DNA from: Psychrosphaera sp. F3M07
GTDB lineage: Bacteria > Pseudomonadota > Gammaproteobacteria > Enterobacterales > Alteromonadaceae
Assembly (NCBI RefSeq): GCF_018860345.1
Contig: NZ_JAHKPJ010000011.1
Coordinates: 124,001-188,000 of the forward strand
Length of the DNA: 64,000 bases
Reading direction: 5' to 3'
The notes under the pieces are model-generated. The model ran no database searches and was not told the DNA's origin. It saw nothing but the letters and a program-made list of their open reading frames with translations. The position numbers and the translations under genes were made by a program. The stretch's first letter is position 1; every line of letters starts with the position of its first letter. Positions 1-9,365 of this stretch are shown here, one piece after another.

Positions 1-631
1 GTAAAAAGGCTAGATCATCACCGGTAAGTTGAACTGGTTTTAATGTTAAGTCTTTACCTTGATAAAGCACGTCTTTAAATCTAATTGCATTTGGTAATGA
101 AAATGCTGGAACCATTTTTTTGACATATTTAACAACAAAATCAACAACAAAACCTTTAGCACCTAACATGTCACCCATATTAGTTAAGATTACGTTTTCA
201 ACTGGCGTTTTGGCTAAAATTTTGTCTAAAGTGCAGGCAAAGTTACTAACAATTACGATGGTTTTAGCATTACTATCAATTAATTGGTGTTCTAATTCTC
301 TAGGAGTGTAAAGAGGATTTACATTTACAACCACACCACCGGCTCTATGAATACCTAATAAAGCAACAGGATATTGTAATAAATTAGGCATCATAACCGC
401 GACAGCATCGCCTTTTTTGACGCCTAACGTGTTTTGAAGATACGCAGCAAAGTGGTCAGCATATTCACCTAATTCGGCAAAAGTAATACTTTTGCCCATA
501 TTAATATAAGCAGGTTTATCAGAGAATTTAACAATGCTTTGTTCATAAATATCTAACAAAGAACTGTAATGCTCAGGATCAATATCAGCTGGTACACCAC
601 TTGGATAATTATTTAACCACGTTTTTTCCAA
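1..631 (-). CDS. fadD: Long-chain fatty acid--CoA ligase FadD (N-terminal part, runs off the window)
   Basis: Activates long-chain fatty acids to acyl-CoA with ATP at the inner membrane, the entry step of beta-oxidation. About 210 N-terminal residues are present; the AMP-binding and C-terminal parts lie beyond the left edge. The N terminus reads [20 protein letters not shown], which aligns with E. coli FadD (KKVWLNRYP...); further on [13 protein letters not shown] is the family signature. The start is a TTG with AGGAG just upstream (plus-strand CTCCT at 639-643); E. coli fadD also starts with TTG, so this is probably conserved. A FadR-like half-palindrome lies about 46 nt upstream. Identification is secure for the part seen. 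Confidence 0.93.
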   Translation of the reverse strand, partial: MEKTWLNNYPSGVPADIDPEHYSSLLDIYEQSIVKFSDKPAYINMGKSITFAELGEYADHFAAYLQNTLGVKKGDAVAVMMPNLLQYPVALLGIHRAGGVVVNVNPLYTPRELEHQLIDSNAKTIVIVSNFACTLDKILAKTPVENVILTNMGDMLGAKGFVVDFVVKYVKKMVPAFSLPNAIRFKDVLYQGKDLTLKPVQLTGDDLAFL

Positions 632-676
632 AACAATCTCCTAACGAATTAATTTTTCAGCCAGTAACCATACTTC

Positions 677-693
677 AACTGATCGGATGAGAC
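677..693 (-). promoter_or_regulatory. Possible FadR operator upstream of fadD
   Basis: Plus-strand text AACTGATCGGATGAGAC. The left 11 bases match the left part of known FadR sites (E. coli fabA has AACTGATCGGACTTGTT); the right half is degenerate. It lies 46-62 nt upstream of the fadD start, where FadR would repress. FadR control of fadD is established in enterics; occupation here is inference. Confidence 0.4.
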
Positions 694-722
694 AAATAAT
701 TTTCACTCATTCTGTATTTTTA

Positions 723-1577
723 TTAACCAATAAAGCGTTTTATTTCCAGAGCTATCCCGATTGGTTCATCCATATGGCAATGATGTGCACCAATAACGTC
801 TTTTTTAATTAGATTAGGATAGTATGATTTATACTTTTTATAACCTGATTTGACCATTTCGTAACCATCTTTGGCGACGAACAACATCACTGGTGCTGCT
901 ATATGTTGGATTATTGAAATTGATTGTTGCTCACTTAAACGAACTGGGGAGCTGGTTCTTAGGCGTTTATCGGTTTTCCACTCGAAGCCGCCCTCTGTCT
1001 CATCTATGTTTCGTCTTACCAATAATTCAGCAGAAGTACTTTTAATTTTTCCTGCATTCGCTCTCGCTTTTATAGCAACGTTGAGTGATATATGTTTGGT
1101 TTTTTGTTTTTTTGATTGCGCAATTCGACTGTCTAATGCTTTTCTAATTTCAGTTGCGCCTTCACTCTGAGTAACTAACCCCACTGCATCAATAACGACT
1201 AACTTTTTAACTAATTCAGGATATACCCCCGCTAAAACGGTTGCCAACATGCCACCGAGGGAGTGCCCAACAATAACAACTGGTTTATTTCCGTATTTAA
1301 CGTCGATGATATTTATTAAATCCGATACCCAGTCTATAAAATGATAATGGGTGTGCGGTGGTCGATGGTAGCTATTACCATGACCCGGGAGATCGATAGC
1401 AGTCCAGTTATATTCTGGTAATTCATTCATTAGAGGGATAAAACTAGCGGCGTTATCTAACCAACCATGGATAGCCAAAATAGGAATTTGGTTCGGTTGA
1501 TGTGTGTTTTCTAATGCCGCTATTATGCCACTTGGTAACTTAATATTGCCTTCGTTAATCAAATGTTTTGGAACCAA
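723..1577 (-). CDS. Alpha/beta-fold hydrolase
   Basis: A cytoplasmic serine hydrolase of unknown substrate, 284 residues. The alpha/beta-hydrolase layout is clear: HGWLDNAASF near residue 37 (oxyanion region), the nucleophile elbow GHSLGG with Ser106, and a C-terminal GAHHCHMDEP carrying the likely catalytic His. No signal peptide is seen. The start is uncertain: the first usable codon is a TTG at 1577, a few bases after the stop of the upstream methyltransferase gene, and no ATG occurs before residue 50. It sits between that gene and fadD on the same strand, so a role in ester or thioester hydrolysis linked to lipid use is conceivable but unproven. Confidence 0.85.
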   Translation of the reverse strand: MVPKHLINEGNIKLPSGIIAALENTHQPNQIPILAIHGWLDNAASFIPLMNELPEYNWTAIDLPGHGNSYHRPPHTHYHFIDWVSDLINIIDVKYGNKPVVIVGHSLGGMLATVLAGVYPELVKKLVVIDAVGLVTQSEGATEIRKALDSRIAQSKKQKTKHISLNVAIKARANAGKIKSTSAELLVRRNIDETEGGFEWKTDKRLRTSSPVRLSEQQSISIIQHIAAPVMLFVAKDGYEMVKSGYKKYKSYYPNLIKKDVIGAHHCHMDEPIGIALEIKRFIG

Positions 1578-1580
1578 TAC

Positions 1581-2402
1581 TTAGTTAACCACTTTAATAA
1601 ACTTAAGTGTCATACGGTCGCTTTCTCCGATAGCTATATACTTTTCTCTATCGGTATTTCCCATCGCTAACACTGGAGGCAATGCATAAACACCTTTTGG
1701 ATAGTCTTTCGTGTCTTTCATATTGAGGTTCACTTCACTACGCTCAACAAGCTTAAATCCATTACGTTCAGCTGTTTCTATCACATAACGCTCATCTAAA
1801 TACCCTTCACCAGCTGAAGATGCATTTTGTGATATTGCATTCCCTCTGTGTTGTACAATAGCTAAGATACCACCCGGCTTTAACACATCATGAATTAATT
1901 GAAGACCTTGTGCAAAAGCTCCAAATTCATCCCAAATATGTAAAGTACGAACTATATATGCAACATCGACAGGAGCTATGCCTTTTAGATCCATTAACTT
2001 AGGAGGTTCAAACTCAAAAAAGTTTACATCACCGTATATATCTTTATCAGACATTTTTTCAATGTAAGTTAAAGCATTTTTACTCCAAAATGCTTCTCTT
2101 TTATCTTGCGAGTTAAGGTTACCCGTAGCAAAAGTGACTGCGCTAAATTTTCCTTTATCTTTGACGTAAGGGGCAAGTATTTCACTATACCATCCTTCTC
2201 CTGGCCACATCTCTAAAACATGGTCAGTGGGTTTTGTGCCAAAAAATTCGATGGTTTCTTTTGGGTGCCTTGCTTTATCACGCGCTTTATTTTCATCACT
2301 TCGTATTGTAGACGCTAGTATTTCGTCAAGGTCGTTAGCAGAAGCAGAATTTATTAGTGCGTTTAGCCCTAATATAACCACGATAATTATCGATTTAAAC
2401 AT
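1581..2402 (-). CDS. Exported class I SAM-methyltransferase-like protein
   Basis: 273 residues. Residues 1-22 form a signal peptide (hydrophobic IIIVVILGLNAL, then SASA before ND). After it comes a Rossmann methyltransferase fold with the SAM-binding motif VLEMWPGEGWY at residues 62-72 and a late segment, GGILAIVQHRGN, typical of strand 5 and its turn. This matches the family of predicted methyltransferases COG4798. The ATG at 2402 has GGAAGA upstream. The oddity is location: SAM is cytoplasmic, yet the protein appears exported, so either the signal is a membrane anchor or the activity differs. Substrate unknown. The hydrolase gene follows almost at once. Confidence 0.8.
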   Translation of the reverse strand: MFKSIIIVVILGLNALINSASANDLDEILASTIRSDENKARDKARHPKETIEFFGTKPTDHVLEMWPGEGWYSEILAPYVKDKGKFSAVTFATGNLNSQDKREAFWSKNALTYIEKMSDKDIYGDVNFFEFEPPKLMDLKGIAPVDVAYIVRTLHIWDEFGAFAQGLQLIHDVLKPGGILAIVQHRGNAISQNASSAGEGYLDERYVIETAERNGFKLVERSEVNLNMKDTKDYPKGVYALPPVLAMGNTDREKYIAIGESDRMTLKFIKVVN

Positions 2403-2460
2403 TTCAATCTTCCACTTAATTTTAAAGTTAACTTAAATACAACTAACAAAGATAATATCT

Positions 2461-3045
2461 TTAATTTTTAGATCTATTTGGTTTTGCTTGTCCCGTTGGC
2501 TTTTTAGTTTTCCCTTCGCCTATTATATATAAATGCCTTGCGCCACCTCGCCAATGCCAACGAGGGTAAGTACCATGCCAACCATAATGGAACTGAACTT
2601 GTGCCGTTGGTTCGACTTTTTTCCACAAATGAATATTTTTACTAACTATCGTAGGATATGAGTATTCATACTCTCCAATTTTTGCAGTTTCAGATTCTTT
2701 AAGTTGACCTAAAGCGGTTATTGCTTTGCCTTGGCTATACACAGCCGGATCAACAAATCCTTCAACTACAACACGAAAACGACCTAATGGTTCATCTTTG
2801 GTTTGTGGTCTTCCGTTTTTACTTGCTGGGTAATACAAAACGTCTAACTTGGTCACCGCTTTCTCATTCGAGACTTTGGCAATGACACCGCTCCATCTGG
2901 CCGTTTTTCCAATTAAATTTACGTTTGAGTTATCTAGATTTATAAAATCTGTGAGCTCAGTCCCTTCTGCAACTGCAACTTTTTCAGGGTAAGAAGCGCA
3001 ACCTGTTAATACTAAAGCTAAACATGTTACTAAAAAGCGATTCAT
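2461..3045 (-). CDS. Slp-family outer-membrane lipoprotein
   Basis: 194 residues. The N terminus is a lipoprotein signal with lipobox LTGC; Cys16 would be lipidated. The body resembles Slp/YeaY starvation lipoproteins: a small domain with RWSGVIAKV and a Gly/Tyr/Trp-rich middle (FHYGWHGTYPRWHWRGG). The tail is basic (KTKKPTGQAKPNRSKN). A good ribosome site (AAAAGGA) precedes the ATG. Family role: outer-membrane lipoprotein of unclear function, induced in starvation or acid in enterics. It is separated by about 60 nt from the methyltransferase gene and may be co-transcribed with it. Confidence 0.8.
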   Translation of the reverse strand: MNRFLVTCLALVLTGCASYPEKVAVAEGTELTDFINLDNSNVNLIGKTARWSGVIAKVSNEKAVTKLDVLYYPASKNGRPQTKDEPLGRFRVVVEGFVDPAVYSQGKAITALGQLKESETAKIGEYEYSYPTIVSKNIHLWKKVEPTAQVQFHYGWHGTYPRWHWRGGARHLYIIGEGKTKKPTGQAKPNRSKN

Positions 3046-3087
3046 ATATATCCTTTTAAACTTGAGTTGAACAATTCATCGATATTC

Positions 3088-3687
3088 TTATATGTTTTTT
3101 AATTGTTTAACATAATCTGATAAAGCGGATGTCAACTGAGTATATACTTCTCTGTCTTGACAACTTTTTACCATTTGTGGAATACCACTCATGGTACACA
3201 TAAAAAACAACGATATTTGTTTGCTATCTACATGAGCACCTACATCACCATTATTTTTTGCTGTTTCAATACCTTGGCTGATAATTTTTTGAATTGAACA
3301 AAATAGAGAATCAACTCTATGTCGTATACTCTCATCAACAGAGGCGAGTTCTGAAGCTAAATTGTGCACTGGGCAGCCACAACACATCTCTTCATCGGAA
3401 CCTTCTAAAGCAAGGCTTTCAACTACATTCGCTATTTCATTTATAGGGTCAGCTGAGATGGTTATATTGTTCCAGCGTTTAAGGAAGTTAACTTTATAAA
3501 CTTCATCAAAGACAGCGTAAAGAAGCTCCTGTTTATTAGAAAAGTGATGATACAACGCGCCTTTAGATATTTGCGCTTCAGTTAAAATATCGGACAAACT
3601 AGTGCCTTTAAAACCTTTTTGATGGAAGATTGTCGCTGCAACTTCCACTATATTGGTTCGTGTTCTGTCCGGATCTCGTAACGCCAT
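3088..3687 (-). CDS. TetR/AcrR-family transcriptional regulator
   Basis: 199 residues. The N-terminal TetR DNA-binding domain is typical: AATIFHQKGFKGTSLSDIL followed by the recognition helix ISKGALYHHFSNKQELL (about residues 40-56). The C-terminal ligand domain contains an unusual cysteine cluster, MCCGCPVHNLASEL, as in several AcrR-type regulators of unknown ligand. It lies just upstream of the Slp lipoprotein gene on the same strand (42 nt gap). Its target is not shown by the sequence; it does not look like PsrA, so it is probably not the fatty-acid regulator of this window. Confidence 0.88.
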   Translation of the reverse strand: MALRDPDRTRTNIVEVAATIFHQKGFKGTSLSDILTEAQISKGALYHHFSNKQELLYAVFDEVYKVNFLKRWNNITISADPINEIANVVESLALEGSDEEMCCGCPVHNLASELASVDESIRHRVDSLFCSIQKIISQGIETAKNNGDVGAHVDSKQISLFFMCTMSGIPQMVKSCQDREVYTQLTSALSDYVKQLKNI

Positions 3688-3822
3688 AAGGGTCTCTTTC
3701 GAAATAAACTGATTATAAGGTATGCAATAATTGCTTTGATTATATAAGGGTTTAAAGTTTATACAATACGTTATCTGTAGATAACCATTTATATTCGACA
3801 GTTAAATGATTATAAAGTTCAA

Positions 3823-4506
3823 TTAACGTCCCGGTAATTTCTTCCAACTTACTTCATCTCGAACATAATTAGGTTGCGCAAGTTCAGCTGCAACTCCCGC
3901 ACCTTTGTTAAATGCATCTAAAGCGAGGGCCATCATGAATTTTGCATCCGGCAGTTCAATAATGCTGGAGGTAGCATTAAAACAAGTTGAGAGTTGTTCA
4001 TTATATGTCCCCCAACCGGTTCCCACACTCATACTATTTTGTATTTGAAAATCATCTTTTTGCAATAACTCAGGTTTGATGACTATTTCGTTATCAAGTA
4101 ATTGCGCTAGACCGTTCATGTTCTGATAACAAGCCAAATAAATTTCCGACATACGTGCATCTATTGCTGCAACCACAGATTGAGCTTGATGTTGTTCAAT
4201 CGCTTGTTGAGCCATCATTGCTAAATTAGATATGCCAGTGACAGGTAAGTCTGCACCAAAAGCTAACCCTTGAGTGACTGAAACGCCAATTCTAACCCCT
4301 GTAAAACTACCAGGTCCTTGACCGTATGCAATTCCATCGAGTTGTGACAAGGTTAAGCCAGAGTCTACTAATACTTGATCTATAAACGGCAATAATTTTT
4401 GTGAGTGCTGTTGAGGGCAAACTTCAAATACGGAGTTTATTTCACCATCATTATATAACGCAACTGAACATGCCTCTGTTGCTGCGTCTACTGCCAATAT
4501 TTTCAT
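3823..4506 (-). CDS. tsaB: tRNA t6A37 threonylcarbamoyladenosine biosynthesis protein TsaB
   Basis: 227 residues, the usual length for TsaB (YeaZ). It is the non-catalytic actin-fold partner of TsaD in making N6-threonylcarbamoyladenosine at A37 of ANN-decoding tRNAs. Diagnostic segments: MKILAVDAATEACSVAL at the N terminus, and the loop GIAYGQGPGSFTGVRIGVS around residues 60-78. The gene begins one base after the yoaA stop, so the two are translated from one message; yoaA and tsaB (yeaZ) are also near neighbours in E. coli. Confidence 0.96.
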   Translation of the reverse strand: MKILAVDAATEACSVALYNDGEINSVFEVCPQQHSQKLLPFIDQVLVDSGLTLSQLDGIAYGQGPGSFTGVRIGVSVTQGLAFGADLPVTGISNLAMMAQQAIEQHQAQSVVAAIDARMSEIYLACYQNMNGLAQLLDNEIVIKPELLQKDDFQIQNSMSVGTGWGTYNEQLSTCFNATSSIIELPDAKFMMALALDAFNKGAGVAAELAQPNYVRDEVSWKKLPGR

Positions 4507-4507
4507 T

Positions 4508-6433
4508 TTATAAACCTTTTAAGAATGTTTTTACTTTATCTAAATCACGAGTACGTTTCATATTGGGCAAGCTACGCATAAACACTTCTCCATACTGACG
4601 AGTCACTAATCTAGGGTCACAAATGACTAAAACGCCTTTATCCGTCACGTCTCTGATCAAGCGTCCAACCCCCTGCTTTAATGAGATCACAGCTTGAGGT
4701 ATTTGCACATGTTGAAATGGCTCTAACCCTTTTAACTTGCAATCTTCCATTCGTGCTTGTAATAGAGGCTCGTCTGGAGAAGCAAAAGGTAATTTGTCTA
4801 TCATCACTAATGACAACATATCGCCACGTACATCCACACCTTCCCAAAATGATCCAGTTCCTAATAACACGGCATTTTTTAATTTGGTAAACTGTTCCAA
4901 TAACAAACGTTTGCTTGTTGTACCTTGAACCAATACTGGATATTTAATTTCATCTTCAATCATTTTCGCAACTAGCGTCATTACACGGTGGCTAGTAAAG
5001 AGTAAAAATGCACGACCTTTACTCGCTTCAATCAATTCTAAAGCTAATTCAGAAAAAGCTCTGACGGCGGCTTTATCATTAGGCTCGGGGAAATAACGAG
5101 GTACACAAAACATAGCCTGATTATTATAATCGAAAGGACTCCCTAAAATTTGGGTACGAGCATCTGGAATGCCTAACAATGAAGTATAATGTTCAAAATT
5201 ATCATCCACAGATACTGTCGCTGACGTAAATACCCAAGTTGATTTAGACTCTTCAACAATTGCACCAAACTTATCCGCTATGGATAACGGTGTTATATGT
5301 AACGTGAAATGACGCTTTGTTGTATCAAACCAATAACTGTAGCCACTTTCTTGCGTTTGATTTACTTTTTCAAACTTACCTTTTAATTGCACCAAACGTT
5401 CAAAACAATTATCTATCGTTTCTGTCCGAGAAATGGCTAATTTGGTAACGTCATACAGAAAATTAAAGGCTTTTAATACATATTGAATGGCATTAACAAT
5501 ATCTTCAGATTTAGATTTATCACGCCAGTTACCACGTTCAGGATCTTCAGCAAATACCAAGCGCATATCTAAAATGTTTTTTTCCAACGTCATTGCCGCT
5601 TTATTTAATTGTGGCATATCGCGCAATTGAGATTGATATTCCGCTTGAATATCTTTACAAAGTTCGAACACCTGACGAGAGGAAAAATGCTCACCAAAAT
5701 ACTCCGAAGCTATGTCAGGTATCTGATGAGCTTCATCGAAAATGATAACGTCAGTATCAGGGATTAATTCGCCAAAACCTGTATCTTTTAAAGCAAGATC
5801 AGCAAAAAACAAGTGGTGATTTACGACTATCAAGTCCGCTTCCAATGCTTTTTTTCTAGCATTCATAACATGACAATCTGCAATATTGGGGCAATCTTTA
5901 CTTAAACAGTTATCTACCGTACTAGTGACAAATGGTAAAACACGGCTGTTTTCTTCTATTGATGTTAATTCACCTATATCTCCACTGTCCGTTTCAGACG
6001 ACCATTTACGTACATTCGATATATCACTAATAAAACTGGGGTCATCATAAGGAGGATGTTGCCCATTAACCTCTAAACGATTAATGCAAAGATAATTACT
6101 TCGCCCCTTTAACAAGGCTGTTTTCATCATAGGCCTTAACGCTTTTTTTACGAGCGGCAAGTCTCGATGAAATAACTGTTCTTGCAGCGCTTTGGTACCC
6201 GTGGAAACGATTACTTTTTTACCTGCTAATAATGCCGGTGCTAAATAAGCGAATGTTTTACCGGTTCCTGTTCCAGCTTCTACAACTAACTGGGCTTTAT
6301 CTTTAATTGCACCTTGTACCGCAGTTGCCATATCCAGTTGCGCCTGCCTTGCTTTAAAACCAGGTATAGCTTGTGCTAACGCACCATGTTCAGAAAAACA
6401 CTTAGAAATGGAATCACTCAACTCAATATTCAC
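4508..6433 (-). CDS. yoaA: ATP-dependent DNA helicase YoaA (DinG/XPD family)
   Basis: 641 residues, an iron-sulfur superfamily 2 helicase that acts at stalled replication forks and is known to pair with polymerase chi subunit HolC. Walker A is GTGTGKT (residues 54-60). Four cysteines for the 4Fe-4S cluster are at 116, 176, 181 and 187. The Walker B/DEAH box is FDEAH at 232-236. Late motifs include GSFWEGVDVRGD and QGVGRLIRD. The length fits YoaA rather than the longer DinG. The start is a GTG with a weak ribosome site, 11 nt after the end of tag. No LexA box was found before it. Confidence 0.93.
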   Translation of the reverse strand: MNIELSDSISKCFSEHGALAQAIPGFKARQAQLDMATAVQGAIKDKAQLVVEAGTGTGKTFAYLAPALLAGKKVIVSTGTKALQEQLFHRDLPLVKKALRPMMKTALLKGRSNYLCINRLEVNGQHPPYDDPSFISDISNVRKWSSETDSGDIGELTSIEENSRVLPFVTSTVDNCLSKDCPNIADCHVMNARKKALEADLIVVNHHLFFADLALKDTGFGELIPDTDVIIFDEAHQIPDIASEYFGEHFSSRQVFELCKDIQAEYQSQLRDMPQLNKAAMTLEKNILDMRLVFAEDPERGNWRDKSKSEDIVNAIQYVLKAFNFLYDVTKLAISRTETIDNCFERLVQLKGKFEKVNQTQESGYSYWFDTTKRHFTLHITPLSIADKFGAIVEESKSTWVFTSATVSVDDNFEHYTSLLGIPDARTQILGSPFDYNNQAMFCVPRYFPEPNDKAAVRAFSELALELIEASKGRAFLLFTSHRVMTLVAKMIEDEIKYPVLVQGTTSKRLLLEQFTKLKNAVLLGTGSFWEGVDVRGDMLSLVMIDKLPFASPDEPLLQARMEDCKLKGLEPFQHVQIPQAVISLKQGVGRLIRDVTDKGVLVICDPRLVTRQYGEVFMRSLPNMKRTRDLDKVKTFLKGL

Positions 6434-6444
6434 TTATTTATTGC

Positions 6445-7041
6445 TTAATTTGACTGGTTACACTCATGGTATGAGATGCAGGTAATTAAATGGTCGTTCA
6501 CCATTCCCACGGCCTCCATGAATGCGTAACAGATGGTAGGTCCTACAAAATTAAAACCTAACTTTTTTAACGTTTTAGACATTAACCTTGATTGTTCGGT
6601 TTCCGTTGGAACTTCAGATTTAGTTTGCCAGCTATTAATAATTGGTGAACTGCCAACAAAACTCCATAAAAACTCACTAAAACTACCAACTCCATGCTCT
6701 GATTCGTAGCGCACAAAAGCCTTTGCATTCTTAATAATAGAATTAATTTTTAGTCGATTACGTATAATATTAGTATCTAGCATTAACGCATTTACTTTTT
6801 CATCATCAAACTGACTAATCAATTCAGGATTAAAATCAGCAAATGCATTTTTATAACCTTGATGTTTTTTCAAGATCGTTATCCAACTAAGACCTGCTTG
6901 TTGACCGTCTAAACATAGTTTTTCAAATAACTGTTGTGAATCATATTCAGGACGCCCCCAAACATTATCATGATAATCAATATATATTGGATCTTGCCCG
7001 CACCACGTACAACGGCTATCAGGTTTATTTTTAATCGACAT
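6445..7041 (-). CDS. tag: DNA-3-methyladenine glycosylase I
   Basis: Removes 3-methyladenine from alkylated DNA (base-excision repair). 198 residues from the ATG at 7041, which has GGGAT six bases upstream; a frame opening from a TTG 12 bases earlier is less likely. Clear family blocks: CTWCGQDPIYIDYHDNVWG, QQAGLSWITILKKH, FNFVGPTICYAFMEA and GMVNDHLITC, which align along the whole of E. coli Tag. N-terminal Cys and C-terminal His/Cys residues match the zinc site of the family. First gene of a tag-yoaA-tsaB run. Confidence 0.95.
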   Translation of the reverse strand: MSIKNKPDSRCTWCGQDPIYIDYHDNVWGRPEYDSQQLFEKLCLDGQQAGLSWITILKKHQGYKNAFADFNPELISQFDDEKVNALMLDTNIIRNRLKINSIIKNAKAFVRYESEHGVGSFSEFLWSFVGSSPIINSWQTKSEVPTETEQSRLMSKTLKKLGFNFVGPTICYAFMEAVGMVNDHLITCISYHECNQSN

Positions 7042-7089
7042 GAGATCCCACAACTTGTTAAGAATGGCTTATTTATACCATATTATCGA

Positions 7090-8316
7090 TTATCGACTCA
7101 TTAACTTTTGGTAACGTTTAGTCAGTTTTGCGGTTCTAATTTGATCTAATATTAATGTAAATAATGGGGATAATTTTGCACTCGCAGCTTTTCCAGCTCC
7201 CACACGTCTCAAATTACGTTTAACAACGGCCATGATAGCCAATCCACGCAAGGTTTTATTTTTCCAAGTTATTTTTGGTATCGCAATCTCTACACTCTTA
7301 CCTAACTGCCAGCGGTTAGGTAAGTCAGGCTGTAATGCAAGTCCAGTGGCAATTCCCACAAGGTCTACGCCTTGCGCTAGTACGGTTTTTGCGGTGGCAA
7401 ATTTATAAATGCCGCCGGTGGTCATAATTGGCACCGTTGTACTCTTTGCAATAGTTTCAGCAAATGATAAAAAATACGCTTCTCTTTTTAAAGTGCGCCC
7501 ATCCGCCGTTACCCCTTGCATTGCAGGTGCTTCGTAACTACCACCGGATAACTCAATCATATCAATATTTAACGCTTCTAGTGATTTAACCACAGCCAAA
7601 GCATCATTCTCATCAAAACCGCCTCGTTGGAAATCTGCTGAGTTTAACTTTACCGCAATGTTGAATGTTTCTGATACGTTAGACTTAATCGCTTTAATAA
7701 CTTCTGTTAACAAGCGAGCGCGATTTTCTAGTGTCCCACCCCACTTATCATCACGTTTATTAACCAAAGGTGATAAAAATTGAGCGATTAAATAACCATG
7801 TGCTGCATGAACTTCAACCCCATCAAACCCTGCAAGTTCGGCTTGTTTTGCAGTATCAGCAAAACGAGCAATGACATCTTCTATTTGCTCGTCAGTCATC
7901 GGCGTTGGTTGCCCAAATAAGTCGGATAACTTCCCCATATCGAGGGCAACATCAGATGGTGAAAAAACTTTGCCTCCCATCTTTCTATATACTTGGCGAC
8001 CTGGATGACTAATTTGCATCCACACTTTGCATTGATTTTGTTTGGCCGCTTTTGCCCACAATTTAAATTGTTCTAAATCACTGTTTTTATCTAATACTAC
8101 GCCACCAGGACCTGTCATGGCTTCTTTATCTATCATGACATTACCAGTTAATAACAAACCAGCTCCGCCTTTAGCCCATTGCCCATACAAATTAATTAAC
8201 TCGCGACTTGGTAATAGGTCACCATCGGACATATTCTCTTCCATCGATGCTTTAACCAGTCGGTTTTTAATTGTCGTTGAATTAGGAAATGTAAATGCGT
8301 TAAAAACAAGAGTCAT
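7090..8316 (-). CDS. NADH:flavin oxidoreductase of the old yellow enzyme family
   Basis: 408 residues. An FMN-binding TIM barrel reducing activated alkenes or related compounds with NAD(P)H. The active-site pair is in EVHAAHGYLIAQFLSP (H170 and H173), followed by the family signature NKRDDKWGGTLENRARLL. The phosphate-binding end is seen in PIMTTGGIY and VGIATGLALQPDLP. There is no C-terminal FeS/NADPH domain, so it is the short OYE type. The ATG has AGGAAGAAC upstream. Physiological substrate unknown; separated from tag by 48 nt and possibly an independent unit. Confidence 0.9.
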   Translation of the reverse strand: MTLVFNAFTFPNSTTIKNRLVKASMEENMSDGDLLPSRELINLYGQWAKGGAGLLLTGNVMIDKEAMTGPGGVVLDKNSDLEQFKLWAKAAKQNQCKVWMQISHPGRQVYRKMGGKVFSPSDVALDMGKLSDLFGQPTPMTDEQIEDVIARFADTAKQAELAGFDGVEVHAAHGYLIAQFLSPLVNKRDDKWGGTLENRARLLTEVIKAIKSNVSETFNIAVKLNSADFQRGGFDENDALAVVKSLEALNIDMIELSGGSYEAPAMQGVTADGRTLKREAYFLSFAETIAKSTTVPIMTTGGIYKFATAKTVLAQGVDLVGIATGLALQPDLPNRWQLGKSVEIAIPKITWKNKTLRGLAIMAVVKRNLRRVGAGKAASAKLSPLFTLILDQIRTAKLTKRYQKLMSR

Positions 8317-8454
8317 TGAAGTAGTTCTTCCTTAAATTATACAGCTGAGCGAATTCATTTAATGCAGGAGGGAGTGAAGTTATTATACCAATATATATCG
8401 GTAGGAATATGCTTATTTTGTAAATTTATGTTGGTCGCGAACTTTAAACTCAAA

Positions 8455-8484
8455 TAAAAAAGCCTTTGTTTCCAAAGGCTTTCA
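8455..8484 (-). terminator. Rho-independent terminator of the peroxiredoxin gene
   Basis: Stem AGCCTTTG/CAAAGGCT (8461-8468 with 8473-8480) around a four-base loop. On the minus strand it is followed by a run of T (the plus-strand AAAAA at 8456-8460). It lies about 35 nt past the peroxiredoxin stop. Confidence 0.85.
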
Positions 8485-8518
8485 TTACTGTTTAATTTAT
8501 GCTCAACAGAGCGAAGAA

Positions 8519-9124
8519 TTAAAGACCTTCAGCATTCTCAGATAAGTATGCAGCTACGCCCGCAGGAGATGCGTCCATACCTTTCTTACCTTCTTCCCAA
8601 CCAGCTGGGCAAACTTCACCGTGCTCGCTGTGGAAGTTTAATGCATCAACCATACGTAACATTTCATCGATGTTACGACCTAATGGTAAATCATTAACTA
8701 CTTGGTGACGAACTACACCTTCTTCGTCGATTAAGAATGATGCACGGAAAGCAACACCAGCTTCTGGATGCTCAGCGTCATATGCTTGAACGATTTCATG
8801 TTTAACGTCTGCAACTAGTGGGTAACCAACTTGGCCAATACCACCGTCAGCTACAGCTGTGTTACGCCATGCGTTGTGGCTGAATTGTGAATCAATTGAA
8901 ACACCAATTACTTCAACACCGCGCTTTTTAAAATCTTCTAATCTGTGATCAAATGCGATCAACTCTGAAGGACATACAAAAGTGAAATCTAGAGGGTAGA
9001 AAAATACTACTGCTTTTTTACCTTTTGTTGCTTCTGCAAAGTTGAAGTTATCAACGATTTCGCCATTACCTAAAACAGCTGCTGCAGTAAAGTCTGGTGC
9101 CTGACGGCCAACTAAAACGCCCAT
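8519..9124 (-). CDS. Typical 2-Cys peroxiredoxin (AhpC/Prx1 type)
   Basis: Reduces hydrogen peroxide and organic peroxides in the cytoplasm. 201 residues from the ATG at 9124, chosen because GGAG lies seven bases upstream and the protein then begins MGVLVGRQAPDFTAAAVLG as in the family. Peroxidatic Cys51 is in DFTFVCPSEL; the resolving Cys is in GEVCPAGW near residue 171. The C-terminal extension (YLSENAEGL) is present, as in peroxide-sensitive enzymes. No AhpF gene is adjacent, so the reductant is probably thioredoxin or an AhpF elsewhere. Confidence 0.95.
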   Translation of the reverse strand: MGVLVGRQAPDFTAAAVLGNGEIVDNFNFAEATKGKKAVVFFYPLDFTFVCPSELIAFDHRLEDFKKRGVEVIGVSIDSQFSHNAWRNTAVADGGIGQVGYPLVADVKHEIVQAYDAEHPEAGVAFRASFLIDEEGVVRHQVVNDLPLGRNIDEMLRMVDALNFHSEHGEVCPAGWEEGKKGMDASPAGVAAYLSENAEGL

Positions 9125-9322
9125 GAAATTCTCCATATTATTTATCAATCGTGAATTGCTCATTCACTCGTTTGTTACACCTCAATTATATATAGATTAA
9201 ATTGATTAAACCAAGGGCATTTCTATATGAATTTTCGATTAGTATTATCGAATTCAACTATAAGGAAATAAATTGAATAAATGTGATAAAAAACAAACAA
9301 AAAAACTTGCAAAACACCCAAA

Positions 9323-9337
9323 TGAGAATTATTATCA
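9323..9337 (+). promoter_or_regulatory. Fur box upstream of bfd
   Basis: TGAGAATTATTATCA matches the 7-1-7 Fur consensus TGATAATNATTATCA at all but one defined position. It ends 28 nt before the bfd ATG, where Fur would repress in iron-rich cells, the usual regulation of bfd. Binding itself is inferred. Confidence 0.75.
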
Positions 9338-9365
9338 CTCGCATCAGTTTAGTGAGGTTATAAAT

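Noticed and set aside
3088-3687. TetR regulator as PsrA
   Set aside because: Its N terminus and Cys-rich ligand domain do not resemble PsrA; no AAAC-N4-GTTT box beside it.
9273-9365. N-terminal extension of bfd
   Set aside because: The stretch carries the Fur box, is Lys/Asn-rich, and the family protein starts at the ATG at 9366.
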